In this document: piece by piece, positions 38,480 through 50,105 of the stretch
How positions within the stretch are numbered: position 1 is the stretch's first letter
Layout of the letters: the number at the start of each line of letters is the position of its first letter
Assembly (NCBI GenBank): GCA_019400425.1
Contig: JAFREE010000109.1
Location: forward strand, 20,371-84,370
DNA length: 64,000 nt
Origin: Hymenochaete sp. R1
Lineage: Eukaryota; Basidiomycota; Agaricomycetes; Hymenochaetales; Hymenochaetaceae
Direction: 5' to 3'
Position numbers and translations under genes: made by a program
Notes under the pieces: model-generated
Told to the model about the DNA's origin: nothing
The model's database searches: none
The model's input: only the letters and a program-made list of their open reading frames with translations

Positions 38480-41058
38480 ATGACTGATTATGGACTTGGT
38501 TCGGAAGAGACGAAGCACATCGAGACCATTGAGAAACTCGAAGTCCCAAGTTACGCAGCGACTGTAGATACCCGTGGGATTGACGAGGCGAAGCTGATTC
38601 GCAAGATTGATTGGGCACTTATTCCATGGTTCGCAGTATGTTCTTTCAAATAGAAGACCAGCACCAACCGTGACTCTCCCCAGGCTGTCTTTCCTCTATT
38701 TGCTCAGCTTTCTCGATAGGACGGCGATTGGAAATGCAAAAGTACGGTACCAATCCATTTATTCTCTGTTCCCAGTTGTAGCGTCTGACCAGAATGCAGT
38801 TATACCATTTAGAAGAAGACATTGGAATCTCGGATACGCAGTATCTGTTGTCTCTCTCTATTTTCTTCATCTCGTACGCCATATTCGAGGTAAGAATGGT
38901 CGTATGATCAAATGATCGGTATTTCAAAGTCCCATAGGCTCCGTCGAACGTCTTCTTGAAACGCCTTCGCCCTTCCATCTGGTTATCTTTGCTAATGTTT
39001 CTCTGGGGTATAATGATGGTGTGTGAACCCTACCCGAGATGAGAAATAATGTGTCTTACGTGAAATGAAAAGACTGTCCAGGGTCTCGTTCACAACTACG
39101 GTGGCCTCCTAGGTAAGATTATCTATCCCCTTTAGTAAACGTGGAGATCTCGATTTTTTTTTCAGCTATGCGCTGGATGTTGGGCGTTTTCGAAGCAGGC
39201 CTCTTTCCAGGCGTTAACTATTACCTGTCTTGGTACTTTGTTTTAAGAATCTTGATTATTCTATTTACCTTCTAACCGAAACTCGTGAAGCTGGTATAAG
39301 CGAACGGAGTTCGGTATACGGGCTGCAGTCTTTTTCTCGGCCGCAACAGTTTCCGGTGCTTTTGGTGGGCTCTTAGCTGTAGGTACTTATCAAACGGGTA
39401 AAGAATGCTGCTGAACTAAACTCATTGTAGGCTGCAATTTCTAATATGGAAGGTGTCGGAGGGAAGCCAGCGTGGTATGGGTCATGCTTCATTACTTTTA
39501 CTCAGAGACCTCAGTTCTGATACTTCTATAATCAGGGCTTGGATCTTCATTCTTGAGGGGCTAGCAACAGTGATAGCTGGTACAATGAGCTTTTTCATTG
39601 TCCAAGACTTTCCCGATAGTGCACGATTCTTGTCTGAAGCGGAACGAGCGTTCGTCATTCGTAGACTGCAAGCAGACGACCAATACTCCGCTGGGGGTGA
39701 GAAGCTACGATGGAAATACATCTGGGATAGTATATGTGATTGGAAGACCTGGATAGGAAGTAATCGCAACCATGTTAATTTTCTGATGGCTAGTACTTAC
39801 CCTTTTTTCTCGCAGTGCTCCTTTACATGGGAGCAGATGGCCCCCTCTACGCCGTGAGTATAGGCCATTCTTGCAGTTCGAAACCTCTTTCATGATTCCG
39901 TACAGTTCTCTCTTTTCCTACCTAGTATCATTAATGAACTCGGTACGTGACGTCTAATTATGCGACTAGTGTTTTCTCTTACGGTTGCGTAGGGTACAAT
40001 GCGACTCCCGCCAACCTTTTGACGGTGCCAGTATATGCTGTGGCTTGCATCTTCACATGTGGAGTCGGATTTTTAGCAGATCGTTGGGGCAGACGCGGAT
40101 ATTTTGCATTGTAGGTGGCTCTTCTCGCTCAAGGTCATGAATATTGCTGAATCCCTTTTTGAAGTTGCTTTTTCATTATCGGTATAAGAAGTTCTCCGTA
40201 AAAGAGATTCTATTTTGACTTTCTTGTTAGCCGGGGCGGGTTATATTATATTGATCTTTTCGCGATCCGCCGCTTTATCATATTTCGCGGTGTATCTCGC
40301 GGCGTGGTGAGTGAATTACTGCGATTTTGACAGATACATAAATTCATGTTCTCGTAGCGGAATCTACCCCTTGATACGTGAGTTTTGTATATGCATATTA
40401 CGACTCGCAGTGGCTCAACACAAGACGTCAATCATGGATAGCGAATATCATGTACGTCCACATTATCGTACATCATGCGCAAGGGGCTCATCGAAACCAT
40501 CCAGAGCATGGGTTTCCAATAACGTCGAAGGGTCGTACAAGCGAAGTGTCACGTTGGCGATGGTCATCGGCTTGTGAGTTGACTTATAGAGGAGTTTCGT
40601 TATGAAGGTATTTGATACTTCTTTTTTTTTTGCAGCGGGAACATCAACGGTGCCGTTACATCCAACGTCGTCAGTCAAGACCTCCTTTTACGTTTCTATT
40701 TTTTGTCCTTCAGCCTAATCGAACCATCTTACACACAGTATCGCGCGCGGGACAAACCGTGGTACACCCTGGGACATGGCATTATTCTGATGTAATGGGT
40801 TTTCCACCTTTCTGATGTTCTGGAGTTTGATTAGGCAATTCCAGGTACATCTGCCTCGGATTCATTGCAGCCATTGTAATGTCCTTGTACCTCAGAAGGC
40901 AGAATTATCTACGGTCTAACGGGACCGAGAATGAAATTATTGTGGGTATAAATGATTCAGAGAAGGATAGGCTGGGAAGAAACGGCATATTTGATTCTTT
41001 GGAAGAAGCAAAGCAGGACAAGGGCGACAAATGGAGTGGATATAGATATACGCTATGA
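38480..41058 (+). CDS. DAL5-type MFS permease (allantoate/organic-anion family)
   Basis: Complete plasma-membrane permease of the anion:cation symporter branch; likely imports small organic acids or nitrogenous anions. Starting MTDYGLGSEETKHIE, the spliced exons read KLIRKIDWALIPW, LSFLYLLSFLDRTAIGNAK, TQYLLSLSIFFISYAIFE, GVFEAGLFPGVNYYLSCWYK, AVFFSAATVSGAFGGLLA, AWIFILEGLATVIAG, LLYMGADGPLYA, GFLADRWGRRGYFAL, VSNNVEGSYKRSVTLAMVIG and the tail KWSGYRYTL, with TGA at 41056-41058. About fourteen introns, all joining in frame, so the gene looks functional. Intron 1 splits the same Trp codon as in the paralogue at 1-1126 but uses a GTTCGC donor. Substrate not predictable. Confidence 0.87.
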
Positions 41059-41160
41059 TTTATTGTACATGCAATCCCCTATACTTAGTGCTGGAAGTTA
41101 ATCCGGCCTTTTCTCACCTAGGCAGTAAAAACATCAATTTAGTACCGCCAAGTGCTTTAA

Positions 41161-42276
41161 TTACGACCGTGTGATAGACTGGGAAGAAAATTGTGCCCTC
41201 CCAGTTGAAACGTTCCCCTTCAAGAGAGTGTATGGATCATTTGCCAGTGCAGCCGCCGCACTCTTCGTCATTCGTATATCTTGCTTCGCAGGACCCTTCA
41301 TTTCAAACATAGTTCGCTTCTCTTGAATTGAAGGAAACCCCGTCCTCGACATTAACTTCGGCGGATGCTGCGCTTTTACGGGAAGCATACTCCGTGGAAT
41401 GAGAGATCCAATTTTCCTATTGGGTGGGAGCACGGCATTCGCTTTGTGCTTGAGCTCCGTATGTTTCGAACTTTGTGCGGTAGAAGAGATAATTGGATGC
41501 TGAGGAAAGTCCACTAGAGTCTGATCCGCTTCTTCAGATGTGATGTCTAGCGAGTGCGTCGACTCCTTGACTAACCGTACTTCGTTTGCGGGAGATTCAA
41601 GACGTCGACCAGTACTGCCGTTACTTTGGGAGTCAATTTTGCCCATCAAGGCTGTAGACTCTTCAGAGCCAGGTGAAAATTTCAAAATTTCCGAACGCCT
41701 TTTGATCAAGGCATCCAGTAGAGTCTGCCGTGGTGCTGGCAATTTAATATCAAGACTGGTATCTGAGATATCGGACGGACTAGGAGAGATGATCGTTGAG
41801 TCGGCATCACGAGCGATACTCCTCCAATATTTCGACACTTTTCGTTCGCTTCTGGAAGCCGACCGGGCAGCGATAGCGATGTCAACTGCACAAACGTACT
41901 GATCCAGATTCCTTTCGCCAAAGTTGTACACTTTCTCCCGCCTCATTTTATTCCAGGGACTAGAGTGATCCTCAGACTCTTCGGACAATCGTATGAGGAT
42001 ATCCTCTTCGATTTCGGAGAGAGGAGTGGCATATGAATGACTTCGGACAACGTCTATGACAATTTTCATGAGAGGTATCGATAATATTCTTGAGGCAAGA
42101 GGCGTCGGAATGTCGTTTGAGCTATCTGGGATTGCAAGCCTCGTTGCAGAATGTACGGGTCCTGGTACGGAGAATGAATGAACTGGATCGAAATGCGTGT
42201 CCTGTGAATCCCGACCTTGGCGAATCTGACATATGGAAGAGTCTGACTGGGATCTCCTATGCTTCCGAATGGCCAT
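41161..42276 (-). CDS. Conserved-looking unknown protein, Ser-rich
   Basis: I do not recognise a family. A single exon from ATG 42276 gives 371 residues beginning MAIRKHRRSQSDSSICQ; the frame is open further upstream but only from a GTG. A folded-looking segment (residues about 50-140) contains LASRILSIPLMKIVIDVV, LSEIEEDILIRLSEESE and ERNLDQYVCAVDIAIAARSA. The rest is basic and Ser/Pro-rich, including PRQTLLDALIKRRSEIL and a C-terminal block with FEMKGPAKQDIRMTKSA. No membrane helix or signal peptide. It lies 102 bp from the stop of the convergent permease and 233 bp from the divergent ETR1 start. The good coding composition argues for a real gene. Confidence 0.7.
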   Translation of the reverse strand: MAIRKHRRSQSDSSICQIRQGRDSQDTHFDPVHSFSVPGPVHSATRLAIPDSSNDIPTPLASRILSIPLMKIVIDVVRSHSYATPLSEIEEDILIRLSEESEDHSSPWNKMRREKVYNFGERNLDQYVCAVDIAIAARSASRSERKVSKYWRSIARDADSTIISPSPSDISDTSLDIKLPAPRQTLLDALIKRRSEILKFSPGSEESTALMGKIDSQSNGSTGRRLESPANEVRLVKESTHSLDITSEEADQTLVDFPQHPIISSTAQSSKHTELKHKANAVLPPNRKIGSLIPRSMLPVKAQHPPKLMSRTGFPSIQEKRTMFEMKGPAKQDIRMTKSAAAALANDPYTLLKGNVSTGRAQFSSQSITRS

Positions 42277-42509
42277 AGTGGACGAGGAAAAGGGTGCGTT
42301 GGATGGACAACAGAGAGTGATGGACGGAAAAGCGAAAAGCAGGCTCCGAGAGAGAAGACTCGGCGAGAGAATTTGAGTCGCGGTCCGATTTACGCGGCTG
42401 GCATCATTTCTCACAGCCACTCACTCTACCGTCGTCTCTCTACTCCGAGAACGCTCGCGCGTCTTGAAACCAAACCCTCACCTTGCCTCTGCTCTCCTAC
42501 CATACGGCA

Positions 42510-43910
42510 ATGCTTAGTCGGGCAGTTGTCTTTGCATCTCACGGCCCACCATCGCAATCCATTCGCGTAATAAGCTACCCTCGGATACCTATTTCATCTC
42601 CAAAGTCGATCAGCTTGCGCTACGTTCTCTCTCCGGTCAACCCATCTGACATCAACGTCATTGAAGGCGTCTACCCCGCGAAACCAGAGCCTCGCTCAAA
42701 TCTTACGCGGCAAGGCCTGGGAAGCTCTTCTTCGCCGTGCTTCATTGTTGGAAATGAAGGCCTGGCAGAAGTTACAGAGGTCGGGCGAGACGTCAAGCAC
42801 GTTCGACTCGGTGATAAAGTGGTCTTGGTTAAACCCCAAGCAGGTACCTGGTCATCCGATGCAGTCGTGCATGAGTCTGATGTGTTGAAAATACCGAATG
42901 GAGATCAAATAAGTGACGTTCAAGGTGCCACTATGACTGTAAGAATACGAATCCATGACGCCATTTTCCCTTAGCCTTCATTGAAATTCACGAACAGGTC
43001 AATCCTCCCACAGCATATAACATGTTAAAGCGATTTGCATCACTGAAGCCTGGCGACTGGGTCGTTCAAAATGGTGCAAATAGCGCGGTACGAACGCACT
43101 AACGTTGTTGCGCGCGCGGAGCATACCGACTGAATTACGATCTGACGCTAGGTAGGTCAAGCAGTCATTCAGATAGCAGCACACTGGGGTTTAAGGACAG
43201 CCAATTTTATTCGCGACAGGTACAGTCTTCTTTTCTACAGCATGTACTGCATTTAAGATCTGTTCTTTTCGTTCTTGAAGGCCTGATGCGTCCTATTTGA
43301 TGGAACAGCTGAAGGGATTAGGCGGTACGAAAGTGTATTTGCTCGAATCGCTGCAGGACAAGCAGACAGTGAAAGACATCAAAGCCGACATGAGTAATGC
43401 ACCCGTCCGCCTGGGCCTCAACTGTGTCTCAGGGCCAACCATGGCTTCTTTCACGAGCTTATTGGGGCATGATGCCCACTTGGTGACCTACGGTGCGACT
43501 CTTGCAGCAGACATTTTCGTGCAATATTTTCTCATTCAAAGTTCATAGGAGCAATGTCTCGGCAACCTCTTAGCTTGCCCAGTAGTGCTTTTATATTCAA
43601 AGGCTTGACTGCGCACGGCTTCATGCAAGGCCGTTGGTACAGAGAGAATAGCCTCGAGACCCGCGAGGATCTCATGAAGGAACTTACTTCAATGATGATT
43701 GCTGGAAAAGTATGCATTACCCATCACGTTTAGGTCTTCAGCAGACTAACCATCCCTTAGCTAAAAGAACCGTTACATAACATCTTACATATCCCAAGAT
43801 CAATGAGCGACGACGATGCCACATCACTGTTGAGGTCGGAAATGGAAAAGACTACGAGTAAGTTAGGCATGGTTGGCAAGAAGCTCTTGTTAAAGTTCGA
43901 GCATGCGTGA
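42510..43910 (+). CDS. ETR1: Mitochondrial trans-2-enoyl-ACP/CoA reductase
   Basis: NADPH-dependent enoyl reductase (MECR/Etr1) that completes the elongation cycle of mitochondrial type II fatty-acid synthesis, needed for lipoic acid and respiration. Medium-chain dehydrogenase fold without zinc. From ATG 42510 the exons read LRYVLSPVNPSDINVIEGVY, NEGLAEVTEVG, GDKVVLVKPQAGTWS, NPPTAYNMLKRF, WVVQNGANSAVGQAVIQIA (cofactor loop) and FKGLTAHGFMQGRWYREN, ending FEHA with TGA 43908-43910. Five or so introns; one splits the Gly codon before AMSRQPLS. The N-terminus is short for a presequence (MLSRAVVFASHG), so targeting is assumed from family. Neighbours are unrelated; the stop is 82 bp from the convergent p24 stop. 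Confidence 0.92.
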
Positions 43911-43991
43911 GCATCGAAATCACTCCTTACGACTTGTTGAAGGCGGCAGCATGATAATAATAGAAGAACGGGGTAGAGTACATTGAGATAC

Positions 43992-44837
43992 TTAACGTGC
44001 TTTTCTATCGTCGAAGAAATTCTGATGGATGCCAGGACTTGTAAGCGGAGGTCACAAGCAGAAGTCAGAAATGAACGCACTCTCAAATGACGTAGTTGCC
44101 AGGTGCATGTAGCTACGAGTACGCCTATCTGCAACACGCTATACCAGACAGCCCGTGTGTTTGTTGATTCACTAAGGTCCCGATAACTGGCTTCCCTCTC
44201 TCGTTGGTATTGTTGTTCGCGCTTGATATCATCGAGTTTCGCGTTTAAGTCACGTATCTTCGATGCCAAATTCGAGACATGCGAACGATCCTGGTCAATA
44301 TTCGGGCGCGTAGAGCCGACAACTATGTCGATATAGAGTTTTATGTGAGTGTTTTGAGCAGAGACCGAAGCTGGTGCTAAGCAGATGGAGTGGTCGCCCG
44401 CTTCATGTGCCGTGAAAGTGAACTTCCCGTCGAATGGACCCCGAGTCCGAACGACAGGATGACCAGATTCCATTTCCTTGATGGGAAGATATTAGTTTTA
44501 AACATTCGACACATTTTGAGAGAAAATGACTTACATCCACTTCGACATCCATACCGAGAGCCTCGTTTTCGACATACTTCGACTGTTGTTCGTTCCATTC
44601 CAAAGCCCGATAATGTCCTAAATCAGCAAGCCAATTTGTATTCAGTTTATTCTCAGGCAAAAAGAGGGATAGGAAGTAAATTTACTCACCCTCTACGATC
44701 GTGTCCGTTGGTAACTCTTCGATAAAGCACCTTCTCTCTGAAGCATCAATGTAGAAATGGAGAGCATTCACGAGAGGCACGAAGAAGAGCGAGTAAAGCA
44801 AGAAGGAGGAAGCAAATCTTCGCTGAGCCCAAAGCAT
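43992..44837 (-). CDS. p24 (emp24/GP25L) cargo receptor, alpha class
   Basis: Type I membrane protein of COPII/COPI vesicles that helps select cargo (for example GPI proteins) between ER and Golgi. ATG 44837 begins a signal peptide (MLWAQRRFASSFLLYSLFF), cleaved before LHFYIDASERRCFIEELP. The GOLD domain continues HYRALEW, GMDVEV, FTFTAHEAGDHSICLAP; a coiled coil follows (KIRDLNAKLDDIKREQQYQR), then SESTNTRAVWYSVLQIGVLV as membrane helix. The last exon is tiny: splicing GTGCGT to the CAG before 44018 gives NFFDDRKAR and TAA at 43994-43992, the expected FF-containing cytosolic tail. RCFIEELP and YQREREASYR match the alpha class (yeast Erp1, human TMED9). Confidence 0.92.
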
Positions 44838-45044
44838 GATGAGCCAGCTCGTTTGCGGTGTGTAGAGCTCCCAAGCGTTGAGGATATGTCTGGTAGACGT
44901 GTCGTGTCAGTCGTGTTCGAGGATGAGTTGACCACGCCCGCCCGAGTCGTAGTATGAACGTGGATCAACGTCGATCAATTCTAATATTTGCCATTTTCGT
45001 GGATTCGAGCCGCCGCCGCCTTCAAGTTCTTCATAACTTTCGCA
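44838..45044. promoter_or_regulatory. Short bidirectional promoter, p24 gene and RPF1
   Basis: Only 207 bp separate the two divergent start codons, so both genes must be driven from this interval. No specific motif is claimed. Confidence 0.4.
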
Positions 45045-46420
45045 ATGACGACACAACGCCTTGTCCCGTCCGCAATCCGAAACAAAATCAAGCGAGAAGA
45101 GGTGACCAGGAAACAGCGTAAGGAAAAGCGCCAGGAAAAGCTTAAAAAGAGGTTGGCTAGGGCGAAAATTGAAGCGTCCGACCCAAAGGCAAAACAAGCA
45201 AGTACCTCATTCGTTTGTCCTGCGCTCGAGATACTTATTTTGCCACAGAAAAGATTGTCCGAGAACGTCCCTCGTACTCTTGACAATACCCGTGAATACG
45301 ACCCGTCTTTCTTGACAGCCCCTATATCAGAAGCGGGCCCATCCCAACCAAATCTTGATGCAGAAGAGACAGCGCTGGATATTGAGGCAGACCCTTTTGC
45401 AGAGTATTTCAAGAACGCTTCGATATCGGACCCTTCTACGCCCCCGAGGGTGCTTATAACGACCTCTTTTACTGCCTCAAAGCCGACGTTCGATTTCTGC
45501 AATGAGCTCGTCAATGTTATACCCGGTGCAGAATTCTATAGAAGAAAAAAGGGGAAAGGTTACGAACTAGGACGCATTGCTGGTTGGGCCTCTCACCGTG
45601 GATACAACAATATGTTTGTAATTAATGAGGACATGAAGAGACCAAGTGAGTTCCGTTTATTTCAATTATCGGAATGGAGTTGACAAAATACTAGATGCTA
45701 TCACTGTTGTTTATCTCCCCGGAGGGCCTTCGGCGTACTATAAGTTATCTTCAGTGCAGAACTCGAAGGAGTTGAGGGTATGTTCTTCTATCTAATAGTG
45801 TTCTGACTGAAATTTTAAAGGCTTTCTTTTTTAGGGGCACGCTCGACCTTCGGAGCACTTCCCAGAACTAGTACTGAATAATTTCTCGACTCGGCTGGGA
45901 CATATGGTTGGGCGTATGTTTCAAACGGTATTCCCTCCAATGCCGGAGTTCGAAGGTCGCCAAGTAGTGACTTTTCACAATCAGCGGGACTTTATCTTCT
46001 TCCGTCGACATCGGTAAGCTTCGTGGGAGTCATTGAGTTGGAAACGGGAGCCTGATCCAGAGAGCAACTAGGTATGCTTTTCGTTCCACGGATAAGGCCG
46101 TATTACAAGAGATAGGACCTCGTTTCACGTTGAAATTACGCTGGATTAAGAAAGGCGTACCTGCTGTCCAAACCTCTGGGAAGCCTGCGCAGTCTCTTGA
46201 ACTTGATCCAGGTCAACAAACCACTGAAACGGATGAAAACGATGGAGACGGAGCCTCTTCCAAAGCTCTTTCTTCGACTAGTAGTGATCCGAGTAGTAAT
46301 AATGAGTATATCTGGATGTGGAAGGTAAGCACTTTTTGTATGAAATTTTCATATTCTGATAATATTACTCCCTGGTTTCAGCCCGACTTGGAGGCAACGA
46401 GGCGGACTTTCTTCCTATGA
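45045..46420 (+). CDS. RPF1: Ribosome production factor 1 (Brix domain)
   Basis: Nucleolar Brix-domain protein required for assembly of the 60S subunit and 27S pre-rRNA processing. ATG 45045 opens a Lys/Arg/Glu-rich helix ([20 protein letters not shown]). The Brix domain starts at [20 protein letters not shown] and includes [72 protein letters not shown] and [20 protein letters not shown], then [14 protein letters not shown], an Asp/Ser-rich insert and the tail TRRTFFL. Five or six short introns join in frame. Typical length for the family. Shares its promoter with the p24 gene. Confidence 0.95.
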
Positions 46421-46638
46421 GTCTAGCCGTTCAGCTTTCCGATTTTTGGTTTCCCTCTGTACTTAGTATGAGTCCGCATGTCATGTAGTTATGTGTTATC
46501 ATTCATTTTGGGACCTGTTGGAAGTATGTAAGCCAACCATTGATGATGTGATAACGTAATGAGTTTTTAGCGCATGGCGCGCACAGAGCTCTACCCCCGC
46601 CCTACTTTAACTTCCTTCCCGCATTCTCTTTGACAACA

Positions 46639-48371
46639 ATGTCGCACGGCGAATCACTTTTCCCAAAAATCGGGGAAGTAGTGGAGAAAACTTCGCAAGA
46701 AAACGCGAATGTCCAACAGACTTCTCAACCTGTAGACGAAGAACAAACGGTGCAGGAAATCGAATCGCTCTGCATGAATTGCGAACAAAATGTATGCGGT
46801 TCGAAATCGAACCACCCGATCACTGACAAGCAACTCGTAGGGAACAACTAGACTCCTTTTGACATCCATACCCTACTTTCGAGAAGTCATAGTCATGTCG
46901 TTCCGCTGCGAACACTGTGGGTGGCAGAATAACGAGGTGCAATCAGCTGGATCCATACGAGGTATGAGTATCTATCTGCTCCGTCAAGTACGACAGCTAA
47001 TGAGTTTAGAGCATGGATCCACGTACACTGTCCGTGTGCTCGCGCGGAAAGACCTGGACCGCCAGCTTGTAAAATCCTCGACATGTACGGTTGCCATTCC
47101 GGAATTCGAGTTGACGATACCTCCGGGAAAGGGCCAATTAACGACCATCGAGGGCTTGCTTCGTGATGTGATTCGGGATCTCGAAATAGATCAGCCCTTA
47201 CGTCGGATACAAGCAGAGGAAGCTCACGCAAAAATTCAAACCATAATTTACGGGTTCAAAGTAATTGTTGGAGATGAAGAAGAAGACATTACCCAGAGCG
47301 AAGCCAAAAAGTCAAGGTCTGAAGAGGAGAAAGAGCATCCCATAAACCCATCTATAACTCTCAAATTAGACGACCCTTCAGGCAACTCATTCATCGAATT
47401 TGAAGGCTCGATGTCTGACCCAAAATGGAATCTTCGAACGTACGCTCGGACGCATCAGCAAAACGTAGAACTGGGGCTCGCCTCAGCCGAGGAGACACTA
47501 CCAGAAGGAGCTGAAGCCGGGTCAACAAAGAAGGTAGAAAGTAAGGACGCTGCAGAAGAGGCTTTACAAAGTACCAATGAGGAAATCTATGTATTTCCGG
47601 GATTCTGCTCCAGCTGTGGTGCATCGCTAGAGACACGAATGCAGAAGGTGAACATCCCATATTTTAAGGTGCGCATTACTTTTTCCTCTTATCAAAGTTT
47701 CCGGGGTTTACTTTGTTGTATTTGAACTCGAAAGGATGTGCTAATTATGTCTACGAATTGTGAACATTGCGGATATCGGGACAACGAAGTGAAGTCAGGA
47801 GGAGCTATCTCAGAGAAGGGCAGACGGATTACTTTGAAGGTCGAGGACTCGGAAGATCTCAGTCGAGATATTCTCAAGGTAAACGGATGTTTTCTCAATT
47901 GTCTAGTCTACCACAGTCACTGATCATTCTAATAGAGCGAGACATGCGGTCTGCAAATACCGGAGATAGACTTGGTACTCCAAGCAGGAACGTTGGGTGG
48001 CAGATTTACTACCATTGAAGGTCTACTGGATCAAGTCTACGAAGAGCTTTCAGACAAATTATTTGCATCAGGAGATTCCGTCGCAAATGATAAGAAAACC
48101 TTTGAGGACTTCTTATCAAAGCTTAAGGCTGTAAGTATTGAAAATGCGATCTTTTCTGACTTGTATCTGAAAGCGTGTTCAGGTAAAAAGTGCTGATCGA
48201 CCCTTCACTTTCATTCTGGAGGACCCTTTGGCAAATTCCTACGTCCAAAATTTATACGCACCCGACCCCGATCCAAACATGGTTTCGGAGGCTTTCGAGA
48301 GAACGTGGGACCAGAACGAAGAGTTGGGGTTGAATGATATAAAGGTAGAGGGCTACGAGGAACCATCATAA
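46639..48371 (+). CDS. ZPR1: Zinc-finger protein ZPR1
   Basis: Essential eukaryotic zinc-finger protein that binds translation elongation factor eEF1A (and growth-factor receptors in animals). ATG 46639 starts [14 protein letters not shown]. The duplicated module is clear: first C4 finger SLCMNCEQN ... [17 protein letters not shown] with a following beta domain ([30 protein letters not shown]), then second finger [10 protein letters not shown] ... [18 protein letters not shown] with its own [19 protein letters not shown] and [20 protein letters not shown]. Tail GYEEPS, stop 48369-48371. Several introns, one inside each zinc finger. Complete by comparison with the family. Confidence 0.96.
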
Positions 48372-48577
48372 CATCGCATGTAAAAACAGCTCAAAAATCT
48401 GTACTTTTGTTTTGGGGCCCAAAAGCCAAGTTAAAGTAGTAAAGTCATATGACGTTATTTGCATGTCCGTGTATATCTCCGTGTATCTCATGGTGACGCA
48501 AAGCTGTGCTTATATGCATGTAAGGGAAAGACGTTACATCTGATTCTGCTTTTCTGCATCAAACATTGACGACAAAT

Positions 48578-49718
48578 ATGGCAAACAGTTCGGTATCAAG
48601 ATGGATTCCTTTGGAATCCAATCCGGAAGTGAGTCTATCTGGGCGCATTCGCCTAGAGATTGTTGACATTAGCACAGATTTTGAACAGTGTAAGAATGCA
48701 AGACGTCGGACCACGCCACATATTGACCATAAGCCTATAGTGGTCCAAGAAGGCAGGATTATTACCGACGAAAGCTGGTGATCTTTTCACGGATGTCTAT
48801 GGACTGGACGAAGCTGTATGTCTACCGTCCGTCGTTGTTATGATATATCGTGTCGTGATTGAGCGTCGATGCAGCTACTCGCTATGGTTCCGCAGCCTGT
48901 GAAAGCTGTAGTCCTTCTATTCGAACTCACAGATACGCTCGAGGCGAAAAGGAAAGTCGAAGACGAAGAAACACTATCCGGAAAGCTTCAACAAGTTGAC
49001 CCAACAGTTATATGGATCAAGCAAACGGTGCGAATTTTGACTCTATTGTCGTACTCACATCTTATTCACAAAGGCTTATAGATCTCGAATGCCTGTGGGA
49101 CGATGGGTCTACTGCACGCTCTAATGAACGTACGCGATGCACTGTTCCTTTCTGGTATACGAATTCTAACGTCATCTTCGAAAGTCGCCCGTCACGATTG
49201 AACCAATTTCTCCCCTCGCAAAATTTATCGAGGAATGCAAAGGTACTTTCCGCAAAAAAACGCCATTTGATCAAGCGACGTACTTATGTTTCGCAGACAA
49301 GACTCCTGAAGAAAGGGCAAAGCTGCTCGAGACAACTAGTCATTTTGCCGATATTCACGAGGCCGAAGCACGAGAAGGGCAGAGCGCTGTACCCAGTGAC
49401 CTTGCCACTGACTACCATTTTACGTGCTTTGTACACGCACCAACTATGGACTCGGACCAGGTGATGAAAGGGGAGAATGGGCACAGGTTAATCGAATTAG
49501 ATGGTAGACGGGTAGGACCAATCGACCGTGGACCTAGTGAGGATTTATTGAAGGTCCGTTCACTTTGAGCTCTCCTCGGATGCAAAGAAACTGACCGAAG
49601 AGTGACCAAGGACGTCGCCAACTTTGTGAACGAGAGATTCGTGTCCGAGTCAGACAGTATACGACTTACTATGATGGCATTAGCTAGCACCGGGGAAAAT
49701 TCTGACGAGTCGATTTGA
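48578..49718 (+). CDS. YUH1: Ubiquitin C-terminal hydrolase, UCH family (UCHL3/Yuh1 type)
   Basis: Cysteine protease that trims small adducts from the C-terminus of ubiquitin or NEDD8. Exons 48578-48628, 48678-48689, 48741-48815, 48875-49027 and 49082-49129 plus three more give RWIPLESNPE, ILNS, WSKKAGLLPTKAGDLFTDVY, LLAMVPQPVKAVVLLFEL, WIKQT and ISNACGTMGLLHALMN. The last two carry the oxyanion Gln and catalytic Cys; HFTCFV and LDGRRVGPIDRG provide the His and Asp. The end is GENSDESI, TGA 49716-49718. The second exon is only 12 nt, yet it is needed to restore the otherwise missing N-terminal helix. All four catalytic residues are present, so an active enzyme is expected. Length is typical. 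Confidence 0.92.
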
Positions 49719-50105
49719 GCTGATCGCACGAAGACAGCTAGGAAAGGCCGCTTCACCGAAGGGTTGCTGTGAGCGGGCCGAGCGCAGTCGAATACAAAGA
49801 ATGCGAGACAGGGTGTTGCGCATACATGTATACGTTATGAAATAATTTTGAAAACGAAATTGCCGACGGAAGACTCGGATAAGATCTTGAACAAGAGATT
49901 GATCCAATGATGCCAATGATGGCTATAGTGATCGTCGCCGGCTCCACTACACCATTATTTTGTTCGGCACCCCTCCTCACTCTTCAAGTCCGTCTACGCT
50001 CAGGCCCTCTTCTTTATCTTCTTCCCCAACGTCGTCGCCGTCTCACACCATCGCTGCCGTGGTCGCTGCCAGATTCGCGAATACTATAGGCACTCGTCCA
50101 CGGTC
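49719..50105. other. Promoter and 5' UTR of the MscS channel gene
   Basis: About 390 bp, C/T-rich toward ATG 50106. No further feature recognised. Confidence 0.4.
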
